Positions 24,350-37,049 of a DNA stretch of 64,000 bases are shown one piece after another. Under the pieces are notes generated by a model. The model ran no database searches, was not told where the DNA came from, and saw only the letters and a list, made by a program, of their open reading frames with translations. Position 1 is the stretch's first letter; the number at the start of each line of letters is the position of its first letter. The stretch is from Symsagittifera roscoffensis (Eukaryota; Xenacoelomorpha; Acoela; Convolutidae), in assembly GCF_963678635.1 (NCBI RefSeq), contig NC_087070.1, forward strand, positions 26,722,057 through 26,786,056, read 5' to 3'. The position numbers were made by a program, and so were the translations under genes.

Positions 24350-24834
24350 GTACAAGTTTTACAATCAGACATTATCAAAAAAGCGCGCGATATCATCAAT
24401 GCGCCGATAATAACCACGACGAGAAATATGAAAACTTGTAAGCCCTGCTTAAAAACCTCCTTATCCAGTGAACTGAAATCAAAAGAAGTGTAAAAATTTG
24501 AATGTTGGGGATGCAAATACATCTATGTTGACCAGACGGTCCGAAATCTCGGCACAAGGATTGAGGAACACCGAAAACAGTATACCACAGCTGTACAGCA
24601 TGTAAGGCAGTGTTAGGGATTGTGGTAAGCAGTGTTAGTGATTGTGGTAAGTCGCAGTACAATTGGACCAGACGGGCGTCCAGCAGCATTAACTTACTTA
24701 CATTAGAGGCGCGGCACATTAGGAAAGATAGAACGGTAATTAACACGCGCGACGAGTTTAGAAGTAGGGAGCTGACACTAAGGCTTTACTTCCAGAATCG
24801 AGAAAACTCTGGCGAAAACAAAAAATATTGAAAC
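24350..24834 (+). pseudogene. Penelope-like GIY-YIG C-terminus, fragment 2
   Basis: Near-identical to fragment 1, displaced by ~1,358 bp, with YVDQTVRNLGTRIEEH and the RDEFRSRELTLRL tail. It is part of a ~1.36-kb tandem repeat: gaactgaaatcaaaagaag at about 23,113 recurs at about 24,470. Confidence 0.75.
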
Positions 24835-25501
24835 AGCTCACATGTTAGCATGAAATTAGCGACAAAAACGAAATTTTAAAAACCCAAAAATGTGAAAACT
24901 CTCAGAAATTTGTGACTATATTTTTATAATTGTTACACAAAATTTTTTAAACATTTTTACTTATAATTGTGAAGTTGATATTGATTAATTTTTTTTAATT
25001 TTGAAAAAATGTTGTGTCTGACAATTTTATGATCTTCGATCATTTTGTACAAACAGTTTAGATTTTTAAAACCTGAAGATTCACAAAAGTGTGCAAAAAC
25101 GTTTGCTCGAATTTACAAAGTTAACGAATTCTATACAAATGGTAGAAAAAAATAGTTAATTCATGGGTAATCAGCCGATCAAAAGTATCATAGTAACCGA
25201 GGTTACAGTCAGGAGTCTCTTTATCACGTATTCCACTTAAAATCCTGGGAATTTTCTAAATATGGAAGTGATAATGAAAAAAGAAGTGTTGATGTCCTTA
25301 CTTTTAAAATCGATACGGATTACGCTTCTTCAATGAGAACAGGCAACTCGACACGCAAGAAAGACCATGCCAGCCGTCTTCGGTTACATCTTATCCGCAC
25401 GCGCATTTATGCCGTTGGCAAATTTTTGAGCCTAATCGAAGTCCTATTGCAATTCTGAATTGTTGGTTTGACATTTTTAACCTTAAGTTTTGCTTTAAAT
25501 C

Positions 25502-26370
25502 TTAGAACGCGTTGAATTTTTTCTCATTTGTTGGTTCGAGTCGTAAACTCAAGTTTGCAATTTCGAAGTCAAAATTGTCTCTGTCTAATTTTTTTTTAAT
25601 TCCGTTCTCCGGAGCCATTTCAATTTTTCCAACTTGGAACCACGGTTTAAGCGCATCATCATAGGTTCCATACATATGCTCCAAACAAAAAAAATTGCCT
25701 AAGGTATTTTTCACTCCTAATGCTGAGACTAAGAAAGCGGGTAAAAGTAGTAGAAGAGCGGAAAAAACGCTCAAGCCGCCTTTGCTTGCCGGGAGAACTG
25801 CTTGTAAAAACTGGTTATCTTTCATTTGCACATTAGTGACCTTGCATAACGAATTTCTTAGTAATTTGTCGTAGCGTTCCAAAAAATCATTTTGCAAAAA
25901 ACATGGGCTCGTACGCAAAAAAATATAGGAAATTTGGCATGCTAAAGCAATTTTTCAGGAAGTAGGAAGCCTAATTTGTCAATGACACAGATATTTTTTC
26001 AAGCATCTTTTTTTTCGTCTCGGAATTCTTCGCCGATTGGAGATCTTAAAATGAGGAGTTCTTTTTTGTTTTTGTTTTTGTTTATGGTTCAATTTTTTTT
26101 ATCGTCTGAAAACTGATTTATGTGTGTACTCGTAGTCAGTCCCAAAAAACAAAGTTGGCACTTCTCAGTGTTCAAGCTCAGGCCGTAATTTTGTTCCGAT
26201 TTCTGAAAGTTTTTAAGGTCCAGAAATACTACATTGTAGTCGTCGGCTGAAATTTCATCATGTGAAAGCCAGATGTTAATTTTGGACTCCAACGGTTTGA
26301 CTAGTTTCTGAACTTTTTCCGCAAAAAAGGGACTTCGGGATCACCACCAGGATCCATTTTCTGACATTAG
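25502..26370 (-). pseudogene. LINE reverse transcriptase fragment, copy 1
   Basis: On the minus strand, a frame near 26,330-26,360 gives DPGGDPEVP, similar to the post-catalytic LINE motif GGDPE. It is followed at 26,089-26,292 by LKNFQKSEQNYGLSLNTEKC, the primer-grip-like GL.LN..KC motif. A 138-codon frame (25,502-25,918) then gives FLQAVLPASKGGLSVFSALL and PAFLVSALG, a segment typical of LINE proteins downstream of the RT. Upstream RT and the endonuclease are absent, and the frames are interrupted, so this is a 5'-truncated dead copy. The clade is not certain. Confidence 0.65.
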
Positions 26371-26699
26371 GATAGCGCTTCCGTAAAAAAGTTAACTAGG
26401 TTAAATATACGCGCAACGGGTGTAATTATACAATTTGGGGCAATTTGAAAACACATGATTCAGCATTGTTTCTCTATTTATATAGTTGAATGCGTTCTTA
26501 AATCTAATTTTAAAAGATCAGTTCATTTTGGATTGTCGTCCCGATCATTTAGTCTTCGAAACCAGTGTGCAGCTATTTCTGCTCCTCTTTTAGTACCGCA
26601 TCCTACCTGTAAATTTTCGAAAAATTTGTGAAAAACTGTCCTTGTCATGCCAATAAAGCTAAAATTTTAAAAAGAATTAATGAATTTAAATCTATTCAT

Positions 26700-29388
26700 A
26701 AATTGTTTTCAATGAAATCCGAAACGAACGACGGTTTTTCGAGCTGCTCGAATTTTCCGGAACGCCCCTCGTCATAAGAACTCGAATCTGACAAACCGGA
26801 TTTGCCAGAAACAGAACACTTAAAAGAGAAAGGAGGCGAGGGAGGTTTTGAATCATTGCCGGCGGTTTTAAATCGGAACGCGGATGTATTTTCAAAACAT
26901 AAGGCGGCTATCGGTTGCTGTAACTGCGTCGAACACGAAATTGAACTAGAGGAAGGCGCTGTTCCCCACAGGGAAGGCGCAAGACGAATGACGCCACATA
27001 AGTTGGAAGCGTGCCGAGCGGAAATAGAAATGTTGCTCGAATACGACATGATAGAACCCTCGAAATCACCGTGTGCTTGCGGGGTAGTAATGGCGAAAAA
27101 GAAATGGGCAGCTTAGGTTTTGTTGCGACTTTCGCTACTTGAACGCGGTGAAAATAAAAGATGCTACCCAATACGGCGGATAGACGAGATCCTCTCTAAA
27201 CTTGGTGGTGCCAAGTTTTAACCACACTGAATTTGGGTTCTGCCTTCTGGCAGGTCCCTCTGCGGAAGAAGGATAAAGAAAAGACCGGATTCGCACGTGA
27301 ATTGGGTTGTACCAGTGGAACAGGATGCCCTTCGGCTTGTGCAACGCAACGGCCACTTTTCAAAGACTGATGGCTCAGGCTTTGACCAGAGTGACGAAGA
27401 AGTACGGGAATCTTGTGATGTGCTACGTGGTCATAGCAACACCAACCCTAGACAACTACATCGACCGGCTCGGTGAGGTCTTTGGATGCATGAAAAAAAG
27501 AACAGGCTTGAAATGCAAACCATCGAAATGTGAAATCCTCAGAGATTCAATCAAGTATCTAGGAAGGATGGTGGACAGGCATGGCGTGAGGCCAGACCCG
27601 GAAGCAGTAGAGGCTGTGTTCATGGAAGGCTCCCAGAACGGACACACAGCTCATGAGCTTCCTAGGGTTTGCCAAATATTACCGTGAGTTCATAAAAGGA
27701 TATGCGGACAAGGTGTATCCCATGCAGAAGCTGATGCGCAAAAAAGGAAAGAAGTTCGAATGGAGAACATAAAGCGGGAACTGTTCTGCCTTCGAGAACA
27801 TAAAGCGGGAACTGTGCGAAGCGCCATTACTAGGCATACCTACAGAAAAAGGCATGTATATTCTTGACTAGGACGCATCAGTAGTAGCCATCTTAGGAAT
27901 ACTGCATCAGGAGCAGGAATGGAATGGAGGAACGGTTCTCTGTCCAATTGCAAATGGCAGCAAAGTGTTAAGTGACACTGAGATGAAGTATGGTGCACCA
28001 AAATCAGATGTGTTAGCAGTAGTCATATTCGTGGAAAAGTACCGCGCATACTTGGAGAGCGCTCCCTTTAAGCTACGCGTGGACAACAGAGCGTTATCCT
28101 GGTTGAAGACTCGATGGATCAGAGTTATAATGGTAGATGGATAGTAAGATTAGATGCCCACCACATGATAATCGAGCACAAGATGCGTGACAAACACCAG
28201 AATGCTGACAGCCTTAGCAAGAAAACCGAGTTTTATGAAAGGTTGGAACAGAGGCAAGCCAATCAGAAAGAAATCAAGGAAGGGTTCTCGTTTCTGGACA
28301 AAGAAACTTATGAAGCGCTTCCCTTGACGAGAGGGTTGGACAAATCTGAACATCCAATTCCAGGATATCTTGAGTTACCTGTAGGGAAAGCAGCCGAGTT
28401 AATGATTCTAGTCGTCTGAATTCAACGAAGTGTTGCAGGTTGATCACCAAAAGATATGAATGACAGACAGTGGTTACAATCAAGTCTTGGTCATGATAGA
28501 TTACTTCATGAAGTATTCAGAGGCCGTGCTCTGCATAACTGCCTCAGCAGAAGAGACGTGCGATCACCTAATCAATACGTGGATAGCGAGACATGGTTGT
28601 CCGATGACGTTTCAATCAAACAACGGAACAGTTTTCGTGGGAGAACTTACGAAAGAGCTCATGAGACGTTCACAGGTAGCTCAGGCTCATTCCACGACAT
28701 ACCATCCCCAGACGAATGGCTTAGTGGAAAGGCAGAATCGAAAGTTAGTGTCGATGCTGAGGGTATATTGTTCCAGGTAGATGAACGATTGGGACAGATA
28801 TCTTCCAAAGGTGATGGGAGCCTATAACAGCACGCAACACTCAACCACCGGAGTTAGTCCACACATAATGCTAACCGGAAACGAGAAGTCTTTGCCCCTG
28901 GCTTTCTTCTACCCAGAGTATGAGGGAAAGAAAACGTCTCCACAGGTCTACGTAAGGGATGTGATTAGACATCAGCAAGGGTTGAACGACTTGTGTAGAC
29001 GGAATACTCAGCAGGCACAGGCAAGGCAGAGGAAAATATTTAATAAGAAAGCAACTGGTGCAAAAGCTTACTCGGTAGGAGACTACGTTTGGGTTTTTCA
29101 GAACGTTATACCACCAAAAGGCACGAAAAAATTCCTAAAAAGTGGAGGAGACCCTACATGATTACGGAGATGCACAAGGAGGGACGCTTTTACAGACTGA
29201 GTACTGGCCGAGCCGCTCACTACGAGAACATTAAGCCACACAACTCATCAACAGAAGACTGGTGTATACCTGCAGGCATGGAAGAGGGTAAATATCTGAT
29301 GATGGACCCTGCTTGTGAGGTCAACGAGAAGGGCACCAGGGAAAAGAACGATGGAAATGAAGTCGTCAGGGAAGGAAAAAGTCTCACT
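26700..29388 (+). mobile_element. Ty3/gypsy pol fossil, copy 1
   Basis: Plus-strand remnants of an LTR-retrotransposon pol in the standard Ty3 order. The RT start is near 26,900-27,110 (PHKLEACRAEIEMLLEYDMI) and the RT palm near 27,300-27,650 (NRMPFGLCNATATFQRLM, then KCKPSKCEILRDSIKYLG). An RNase H-like part lies near 27,850-28,130, the integrase core near 28,460-28,780 (YHPQTNGLVERQNRKL), and the integrase C-terminus near 28,780-29,160 (VGDYVWVF). The order RT-RNase H-integrase marks Ty3/gypsy rather than Ty1/copia. It is a fossil with several breaks. Its 3' end is cut by the tandem duplication junction, and no protease or gag is evident just upstream. Confidence 0.9.
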
Positions 29389-29889
29389 CACGAGTCTTTT
29401 TATCACGTATTCCACTTAAAATCCTGGGAAATTTCTAAATATGGAAGTGATAATGAAAAAAGAAGCGTTGATGTCCTTACTTTTGAAATCGATACGGATT
29501 ACGCTTCTTCAATGAGAACAGGCAACTCGACACGCAATAAATACCACGCCAGCCGTCTTCGGTTACATCTTATCCGCACGCGCATTTATGCCGTTGGCAA
29601 ATTTTTGAGCCTAATCGAAGCCCTATCGCAATTCTGAATTGCTGGTTTGACATTGTTGCTTACTGGCCAGAGGTTGCTGCTCCAATAAAACTTGGAAATT
29701 CTTTCCGTTCTTCAAGGTTTTGGGGTTCAAGGAAAGGCCGGGGATTGCGTAGACATTCTGCTGCGTCCCTCTCCGTTCCTCTAGCTCAAGATCTTTTAGG
29801 CTGTGTAAAAGAGAGCTGGCGCCTACAATCAACGCCATTTTAACTCAAAACTGTGAAATAATGAACAAAAAGCGGTAGTAGAAATCTGT

Positions 29890-30371
29890 ACAAGTTTTAC
29901 AATCAGACATTAGCAAAAAAGCGCGCGATATCATCAATGCGCCGATAATAACCATGACGAGGAATATGAAAACTTTTAAGCCTGCTTAAAATCCTCCTTA
30001 TCCAGTGAACTGAAATCAAAAGAAGTGTAAAAACTTGAATGCTGGGGATGCAAATACATCTATGTTGACCAGACGGTCCGAAATCTCGGCACAAGGATTC
30101 AGGAACACCGAAAAAAGTATACCACAGCTGTACAGCATGTAAGGCAGTGTTAGGGATTGTGATAAGCAGTGTTTGTGATTATGGTAAGTCGGAGTACAAT
30201 TGGACCAGACGGGCGTCCAGCAGCATTAACTTACTTACATTAGAGGCGCGGCACATTAGGAAAGAGAGAACGGTAATTAACACGCGCGACGAGTTTAGAA
30301 GTAGGGAGCTGACACTAAGGCTTTACTTCCAGAATCGAGAAATCTCTGGCGAAAACGAAAAATATTGAAAC
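29890..30371 (+). pseudogene. Penelope-like GIY-YIG C-terminus, fragment 3
   Basis: Third copy, displaced ~5,537 bp from fragment 2 by the larger tandem duplication. The same YVDQTVRNLGTR signature and RDEFRSRELTLRL tail are seen. Confidence 0.75.
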
Positions 30372-31037
30372 AGCTCACATGTTAGCATGAAATTAGCGAC
30401 AAAAACGAAATTTTAAAAACCCAAAAATGTGAAAACTCTCAGAAATTTGTGACTATATTTTTATATTTGTTACACAAAATTTGTTAAACATTTTTACTAA
30501 TAATTGTGAAGTTGATATTGATTAATTTTTTTAATTTTGAAAAAATGTTGTGTCTGACAATTTTATGATCTTCGATCATTTTGTACAAACAGTTTAGATT
30601 TTTAAAACCTGAAGATTCACAAAAGTGTGCAAAAACGTTTGCTCGAATTTACAAAGTTAACGAATTCTATACAAATGGTAGAAAAAAATAGTTAATTCAT
30701 GGGTAATCAGCCGATCAAAAGTATCATAGTAACCGAGGTTACAGTCAGGAGTCTCTTTATCACGTATTCCACTTAAAATCCTGGGAATTTTCTAAATATG
30801 GAAGTGATAATGAAAAAAGAAGTGTTGGTGTCCTTACTTTTAAAATCGATACGGATTACGCTTCTTCAATGAGAACAGGCAACTCGACACGCAAGAAAGA
30901 CCATGCCAGCCGTCTTCGGTTACATCTTATCCGCACGCGCATTTATGCCGTTGGCCAATTTTTGAGCCTAATCGAAGTCCTATTGCAATTCTGAATTGTT
31001 GGTTTGACTTTTTTAACCTTAAATTTTGCTTTAAATC

Positions 31038-31905
31038 TTAGAACGCGTTGAATTTTTTCTCATTTGTTGGTTCGAGTCGTAAACTCAAGTTTGCAATTTC
31101 GAAGTCAAAATTGTCTCTGTCTAATTTTTTTTTAATTCCGTTCTCCGGAGCCATTTCAATTTTTCCAACTTGGAACCACGGTTTAAGCGCATCATCATAG
31201 GTTCCATACATATGCTCCAAACAAAAAAAATTGCCTAAGGTATTTTTCACTCCTAATGCTGAGACTAAGAAAGCGGGTAAAAGTAGTAGAAGAGCGGAAA
31301 AAACGCTCAAGCCGCCTTTGCTTGCCGGGAGAACTGCTTGTAAAAACTGGTTATCTTTCATTTGCACATTAGTGACCTTGCATAACGAATTTCTTAGTAA
31401 TTTGTCGTAGCGTTCCAAAAAATCATTTTGCAAAAAACATGGGCTCGTACGCAAAAAAATATAGGAAATTTGGCATGCTAAAGCAATTTTTCAGGAAGTA
31501 GGAAGCCTAATTTGTCAATGACACAGATATTTTTTCAAGCATCTTTTTTTCGTCTCGGAATTCTTCGCCGATTGGAGATCTTAAAATGAGGAGTTCTTTT
31601 TTGTTTTTGTTTTTGTTTTAGGTTCAATTTTTTTTATCGTCTGAAAACTGAATTATGTGTGTACTCGTAGTCAGTCCCAAAAAACAAAGTTGGCACTTCT
31701 CAGTGTTCAAGCTCAGGCGGTAATTTTGTTCCGATTTCTGAAAGTTTTTAAGGTCCAGAAATACTACATTGTAGTCGTCGGCTGAATTTTCATCATGTGA
31801 AAGCCTGATGTTAATTTTGGACTCCAACGGTTTGACTAGTTTCTGAACTTTTTCCGCAAAAATGGGACTTCGGGATCACCACCAGGATCCATTTTCTGAC
31901 ATTAG
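31038..31905 (-). pseudogene. LINE reverse transcriptase fragment, copy 2
   Basis: Duplicate of the fragment above within the 5.54-kb unit. The 138-codon part (31,038-31,454) is identical in protein. The 67-codon part (31,624-31,827) differs by a few residues, including W to R and G to R. Confidence 0.65.
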
Positions 31906-32234
31906 GATAGCGCTTCCATAAAAAAGTTAACTAGGTTAAATATACGCGCAACGGGTGTAATTATACAATTTGGGGCAATTTGAAAACACATGATTCAGCA
32001 TTGTTTCTCTATTTATATAGTTGAATGCGTTCTTAAATCTAATTTTAAAAGATCAGTTCATTTTGGATTGTCGTCCCGATCATTTAGTCTTCGAAACCAG
32101 TGTGCAGCTATTTCTGCTCCTCTTTTAGTACCGCATCCTACCTGTACATTTTCGAAAAATTTGTGAAAAACTGTCCTTGTCATGCCAATAAAGCTAAAAT
32201 TTTAAAAAGAATTAATGAATTTAAATCTATTCAT

Positions 32235-34996
32235 AAATTGTTTTCAATGAAATCCGAAACGAACGACGGTTTGTCGAGCTGCTCGAATTTTCCGGAACGC
32301 CCCTCGTCATAAGAACTCGAATCTGACAAACCGGATTTGCCAGAAACAGAACACTTAAAAGAGAAAGGAGGCGAGGGAGGTTTTGAATCATTGCCGGCGG
32401 TTTTAAATCGGAACGCGGATGTATTTTCAAAACATAAGGCGGCTATCGGTTGCTGTAACTGCGTCGAACACGAAATTGAACTAGAGGAAGGCGCTGTTCC
32501 CCACAGGGAAGGCGCAAGACGAATGACGCCACATAAGTTGGAAGCGTGCCGAGCGGAAATAGAAATGTTGCTCGAATACGACATGATAGAACCCTCGAAA
32601 TCACCGTGTGCTTGCGGGGTAGTAATGGCGAAAAAGAAATGGGCAGCTTAGGTTTTGTTGCGACTTTCGCTACTTGAACGCGGTGAAAATAAAAGATGCT
32701 ACCCAATACGGCGGATAGACGAGATCCTCTCTAAACTTGGTGGTGCCAAGTTTTAACCACACTGAATTTGGGTTCTGCCTTCTGGCAGGTCCCTCTGCGG
32801 AAGAAGGATAAAGAAAAGACCGGATTCGCACGTGAATTGGGGTTGTACGAGTGGAACAGGATGCCCTTCGGCTTGTGCAACGCAACGGCCACTTTTCAAA
32901 GACTGATGGCTCAGGCTTTGACCAGAGTGACGAAGAAGTACGGGAATCTTGTGATGTGCTACGTGGTCATAGCAACACCAACCCTAGACAACTACATCGA
33001 CCGGCTCGGTGAGGTCTTTGGATGCATGAAAAAAAGAACAGGCTTGAAATGCAAACCATCGAAATGTGAAATCCTCAGAGATTCAATCAAGTATCTAGGA
33101 AGGATGGTGGACAGGCATGGCGTGAGGCCAGACCCGGAAGCAGTAGAGGCTGTGTTCATGGAAGGCTCCCAGAACGGACACACAGCTCATGAGCTTCCTA
33201 GGGTTTGCCAAATATTACCGTGAATTCATAAAAGGATATGCGGACAAGGTGTATCCCATGCAGAAGCTGATGCGCAAAAAAGGAAAGAAGTTCGAATGGA
33301 GAACATAAAGTGGGAACTGTTCTGCTTTCGAGAACATAAAGCGGGAACTGTGCGAAGCGCCATTACTAGGCATGCATACAGAAAAAGGCATGTATGTTCT
33401 TGACTAGGACGCATCAGTAGTAGCCATCTTAGGAATACTGCATCAGGAGCAGGAATGGAATGGAGGAACGGTTCTCTGTCCAATTGCAAATGGCAGCAAA
33501 GTGTTAAGTGACACTGAGATGAAGTATGGTGCACCGAAATCAGATGTGTTCGCAGTAGTCACATTCGTGGAAAAGTACCGCGCATACTTGGAGAGCGCTC
33601 CCTTTAAGCTACGCGTGGACAACAGAGCGTTATCCTGGTTGAAGACTCGATGGATCAGAGTTATAATGGTAGATGGATAGTAAGATTAGATGCCCACCAC
33701 ATGATAATCGAGCACAAGATGCGTGACAAACACCAGAATGCTGACAGCCTTAGCAAGAAAACCGAGTTTTATGAAAGATTGGAACAGAGGCAAGCCAATC
33801 AGAAAGAAATCAAGGAAGGGTTCTCGTTTCTGGACAAAGAAACTTATGAAGCGCTTCCCTTGACGAGAGGGTTGGACAAATCTGAACATCCAATTCCAGG
33901 ATATCCTGAGTTACCTGTAGGGAAAGCAGCCGAGTTAATGATTCTAGTCGTCTGAATTCAACGAGGTGTTGCAGGTTGATCACCAAAAGATATGAATGAC
34001 AGACAGTGGTTACAATCAAGTCTTGGTCATGATAGATTACTTCATGAAGTATTCAGAGGCCGTGCCCTGCATAACTGCCTCAGCAGAAGAGACGTGCGAT
34101 CACCTAATCAATACGTGGATAGCGAGACATGGTTGTCCGATGACGTTTCAATCAAACAACGGAACAGTTTTCGTGGGAGAACTTACGAAAGAGCTCATGA
34201 GACGTTCACAGGTAGCTCAGGCTCATTCCACGACATACCATCCCCAGACGAATGGCTTAGTGGAAAGGCAGAATCGAAAGTTAGTGTCGATGCTGAGGGT
34301 ATATTGTTCCAGGTAGATGACCGATTGGGACAGATATCTTCCAAAGGTGATGGGAGCCTATAACAGCACGCAACACTCCACCACCGGAGTTAGTCCACAC
34401 ATAATGCTAACCGGAAACGAGAAGTCTTTGCCCCTGGCTTTCTTCTACCCAGAGTATGAGGGAAAGAAAACGTCTCCACAGGTCTACGTAAGGGATGTGA
34501 TTAGACATCAGCAAGGGTTGAACGACTTGTGTAGACGGAATACTCAGCAGGCACAGGCAAGGCAGAGGAAAATATTTAATAAGAAAGCAACTGGTGCAAA
34601 AGCTTACTCGGTAGGAGACTACGTTTGGGTTTTTCAGAACTTTATACCACCAAAAGGCACGAAAAAATTCCTAAAAAGTGGAGGAGACCCTACATGATTA
34701 CGGAAATGCACAAGGAGGGACGCTTTTACAGACTGAGTACTGGCCGAGCCGCTCACTACGAGAACATTAAGCCACACAACTCATCAACAGAAGACTGGTG
34801 TATACCTGCAGGCATGGAAGAGGGTAAATATCTGATGATGGACCCTGCTTGTGAGGTCAACGAGAAGGGCACCAGGGAAAAGAACGATGGAAATGAAGTC
34901 GTCAGGGAAGAAAAAAGTCCACCACTCGACCTGGGTCCAAACGAGGTGATTGGAGCAGATGAAGAAGCCTTACCCTACGCAGAGGAGGACTGTTAA
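32235..34996 (+). mobile_element. Ty3/gypsy pol fossil, copy 2
   Basis: Near-identical twin of copy 1 with the same RT, RNase H-like and integrase parts (integrase core near 33,996-34,316, with the same YHPQTNGLVERQ). This copy continues into its original downstream region, where an acidic linker and a macro-like domain follow. It is broken in several places. The two copies differ by only a few substitutions, so they diverged well after the element had begun to decay. Confidence 0.9.
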
Positions 34997-36057
34997 GACC
35001 CCGAACAAATGGAGGTCCCCAAGAATTTAGAACCAGATCTTCCGTTCACGATACAGACTCGACAGAATGACAGGACATGATCCAGCAAGAAATAGAACCC
35101 TTACGGCGATGACTTCGTAGTGGACAGGATAGATCTGAAGAAGATAGTGGAAGAAGTGGTGGGTCTAGAAGGAATAACCGTGTCGCAAGACATCGACATA
35201 GTTGATGACCACGATGAGGAATGGATCGAGGACTGGTCGAAACCCGAGGTAGAATTCGACGACGAGCAACGACAATCCTACAAACAAGAGTTGACGAATC
35301 TATGTGTCTTGGAGTGGCTGAACGAAATGAGGTCGAACTCAAAGGATTCAGTGTCACGATTCAAGATGTAGATCGTGAAAGCATGAAATATATAAAAACC
35401 GAAAGAGAGGATCCTTCCTGGGCTGCCCAGGAAGGGCAATTACTCATTCCGGCGTCCAACCTCGACTTGATATCCAGTATACGATCGACATAGACGTCGA
35501 TGGATATTTCTGTCCGGGGAGTGGGGGTAGGACTTACCCACACTGAAAGTTTATTAATAAAAAACCTAAGAATAGCAAGAGAGACAGATGATCTAGAAGC
35601 AGAAACAGGCGATGACCCTAAGAAACCGGACATAGGGAGGGTAGTTGAGTCATATTTTAACTTACCAAATGAATACTCAAGTAGCATAATATTGACAGAT
35701 AGCGATTTCAAACTCACAGATAGAACATGTGCGATAGCAATCACAGCAGACAAGAGTTTAAAGATATTCCTTTGGAAGCGAAGACCAGGAACAGGGGGCG
35801 TAGCAGCCTTGCCTCCGGCGGCGTCACAGATACCGGGAAAGTACTTATGCTTTTTGGTGACGAGGGCGACGGAGTGGTACCCGGAAAACCTATTCTTGTC
35901 CTTGACGAGATTGAGAGACTTCCTTGTGGAAAGGGAAGTGAAGGAGCTTTCAATTGCAGTGTACGATCCGAACAGAGGACGACTGCATCCACGGGAGCTG
36001 TATGCACTGATACACGTAATTTTCTCTGATACTAATATACAAGGTTACTTACCTTAA
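34997..36057 (+). pseudogene. Post-integrase region of Ty3-like pol with macro-like domain
   Basis: After the integrase comes an acidic stretch (around 35,120-35,371, with EEVVGLEGITVSQDID). An ORF at 35,500-36,057 (185 codons) follows. Its last ~90 residues read like an Appr-1''-p-processing (macro) fold: a hydrophobic strand KYLCFLVTRA, a helix LFLSLTRLRDFLVE, then VKELSIAVYDPNRGRL and a helix ELYALIHVIF. Macro domains bind or process ADP-ribose-type ligands. Their presence at the 3' end of some retroelement polyproteins is something I recall, not something I can check here. The region belongs to a broken element. The assignment is by fold pattern, not by clear catalytic residues. Confidence 0.45.
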
Positions 36058-36471
36058 AAAAATGCTTAAGTAGAGGCTGAGTTTAGGTGCATGCAGGAAG
36101 GCTTCATACTAAATGTGTGTTGTGTATGATATGTGTGTTATGTTATGTTATGTGTTATGTATGTTATTAAGACACTGGGTAAGAAGGAGTTAGTGACCAT
36201 GAACAACCGAATGACGATCTTCGGAATAGATCCAAAGTTTGGACTGTCCAACCTTAGATCGAATTCCAAAATTTTTGAAACGAATTGATTTTAATAAATT
36301 TTAACATCAAAATCTTTTTATCTTACTGTTTTAAATAAATTTTGATATAAAACTAGTGTTAAGCTGACAAAAGCGAAATTTGTGACCTCTTTTCTAGATC
36401 CTGGTTGATCGTTTAATTACTCACTTGATTTCAATTCATCGAATCGATAATAGAATCAAACCTGCAAGAAA
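36058..36471 (+). other. Non-coding gap between accessory ORFs, with TGTGTTATG simple repeat
   Basis: No ORF of note. A low-complexity run of tgtgttatgttatg-type sequence lies at about 36,117-36,165. The AT-rich stretch 36,280-36,360 precedes the next start codon at 36,472. It could hold an LTR or leader, but no second copy is in the window to prove an LTR. Confidence 0.5.
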
Positions 36472-37046
36472 ATGGACAATCTCAACTTGGAGGAATTGAT
36501 GGACCTGGCAGAGGCATATGTGGGACCATTGGTAGATGCGATCTGTCGTCGGCTGATGGATCGAGACTTCGCTCTGGAGGACTCAGAGGTAATCATGTTG
36601 ATGACCGCCTTAATAAACATCTTGGGGCATGATAACCGTGGGGACCGCCCCACGGAAATCTTACTGATGGCAGCATATGGAGAAAGAGGAGTACTAGACC
36701 GCCCGGACATGAGAGTGATGAGGTGGAGAAACGGGCTCTCTCAGGAACTGACTTGGCGAATGAGCCTGGATTGGGAAGTTCGAGAACCTACCAACCAGGT
36801 GAAATGCCTTTGCCCACCAAGCCTAGGCCTGGACTGAGGAGGATGCATCAGGAAATGAACAGAGAGGTTGTCTCGCCTAGTTCACAACTGAGAGCAGCTG
36901 TGCCACCAAAGAGGGCAAGAGTAGAAGAGGAGGTTCAAACGAACGAAGACATGCAAGCTCCTAACGGGACGAAAGAAGAACTGGAGAAGACCAGAAAGGA
37001 GCTGGACGAAATGACTAAGACCATGCTCAGTACGAAAGAAGATTGA
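36472..37046 (+). pseudogene. N-terminal and coiled-coil part of accessory ORF, large Ty3-like element
   Basis: The frame from 36,472 begins MDNLNLEELMDLAEAYVGPL, a helical acidic opening, and has DNRGDRPTEILLMAAYGE. Around 36,900-37,046 a Glu/Lys-rich helical stretch (EELEKTRKELDEMTKTML) predicts a coiled coil that leads into the next ORF. I do not recognise a named family. Position and composition suggest a structural (gag-like or assembly) protein of the element. The region is broken. Confidence 0.45.
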
Positions 37047-37049
37047 GAT

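Larger units (their letters stand above)
23850..29388 (+). repeat. 5.54-kb tandem duplication, first unit
   Basis: The sequence from gagtctttttatcacgtattcc (about 23,852) to the gypsy integrase downstream part near 29,388 recurs from 29,389 with an offset of 5,535-5,538 bp. The unit holds a Penelope-like 3' end, a minus-strand LINE fragment and a plus-strand Ty3/gypsy pol fossil. Several encoded stretches of about 100 residues are identical between units, so the event is recent. A shorter 1.36-kb duplication is nested at its left end. Confidence 0.93.
29389..34915 (+). repeat. 5.54-kb tandem duplication, second unit
   Basis: Second copy of the unit above. Its right end runs on without a break into unique sequence (ccaccactcgacctggg), showing that this copy keeps the original downstream context. 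The first copy is cut at the junction near 29,388. Confidence 0.93.
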
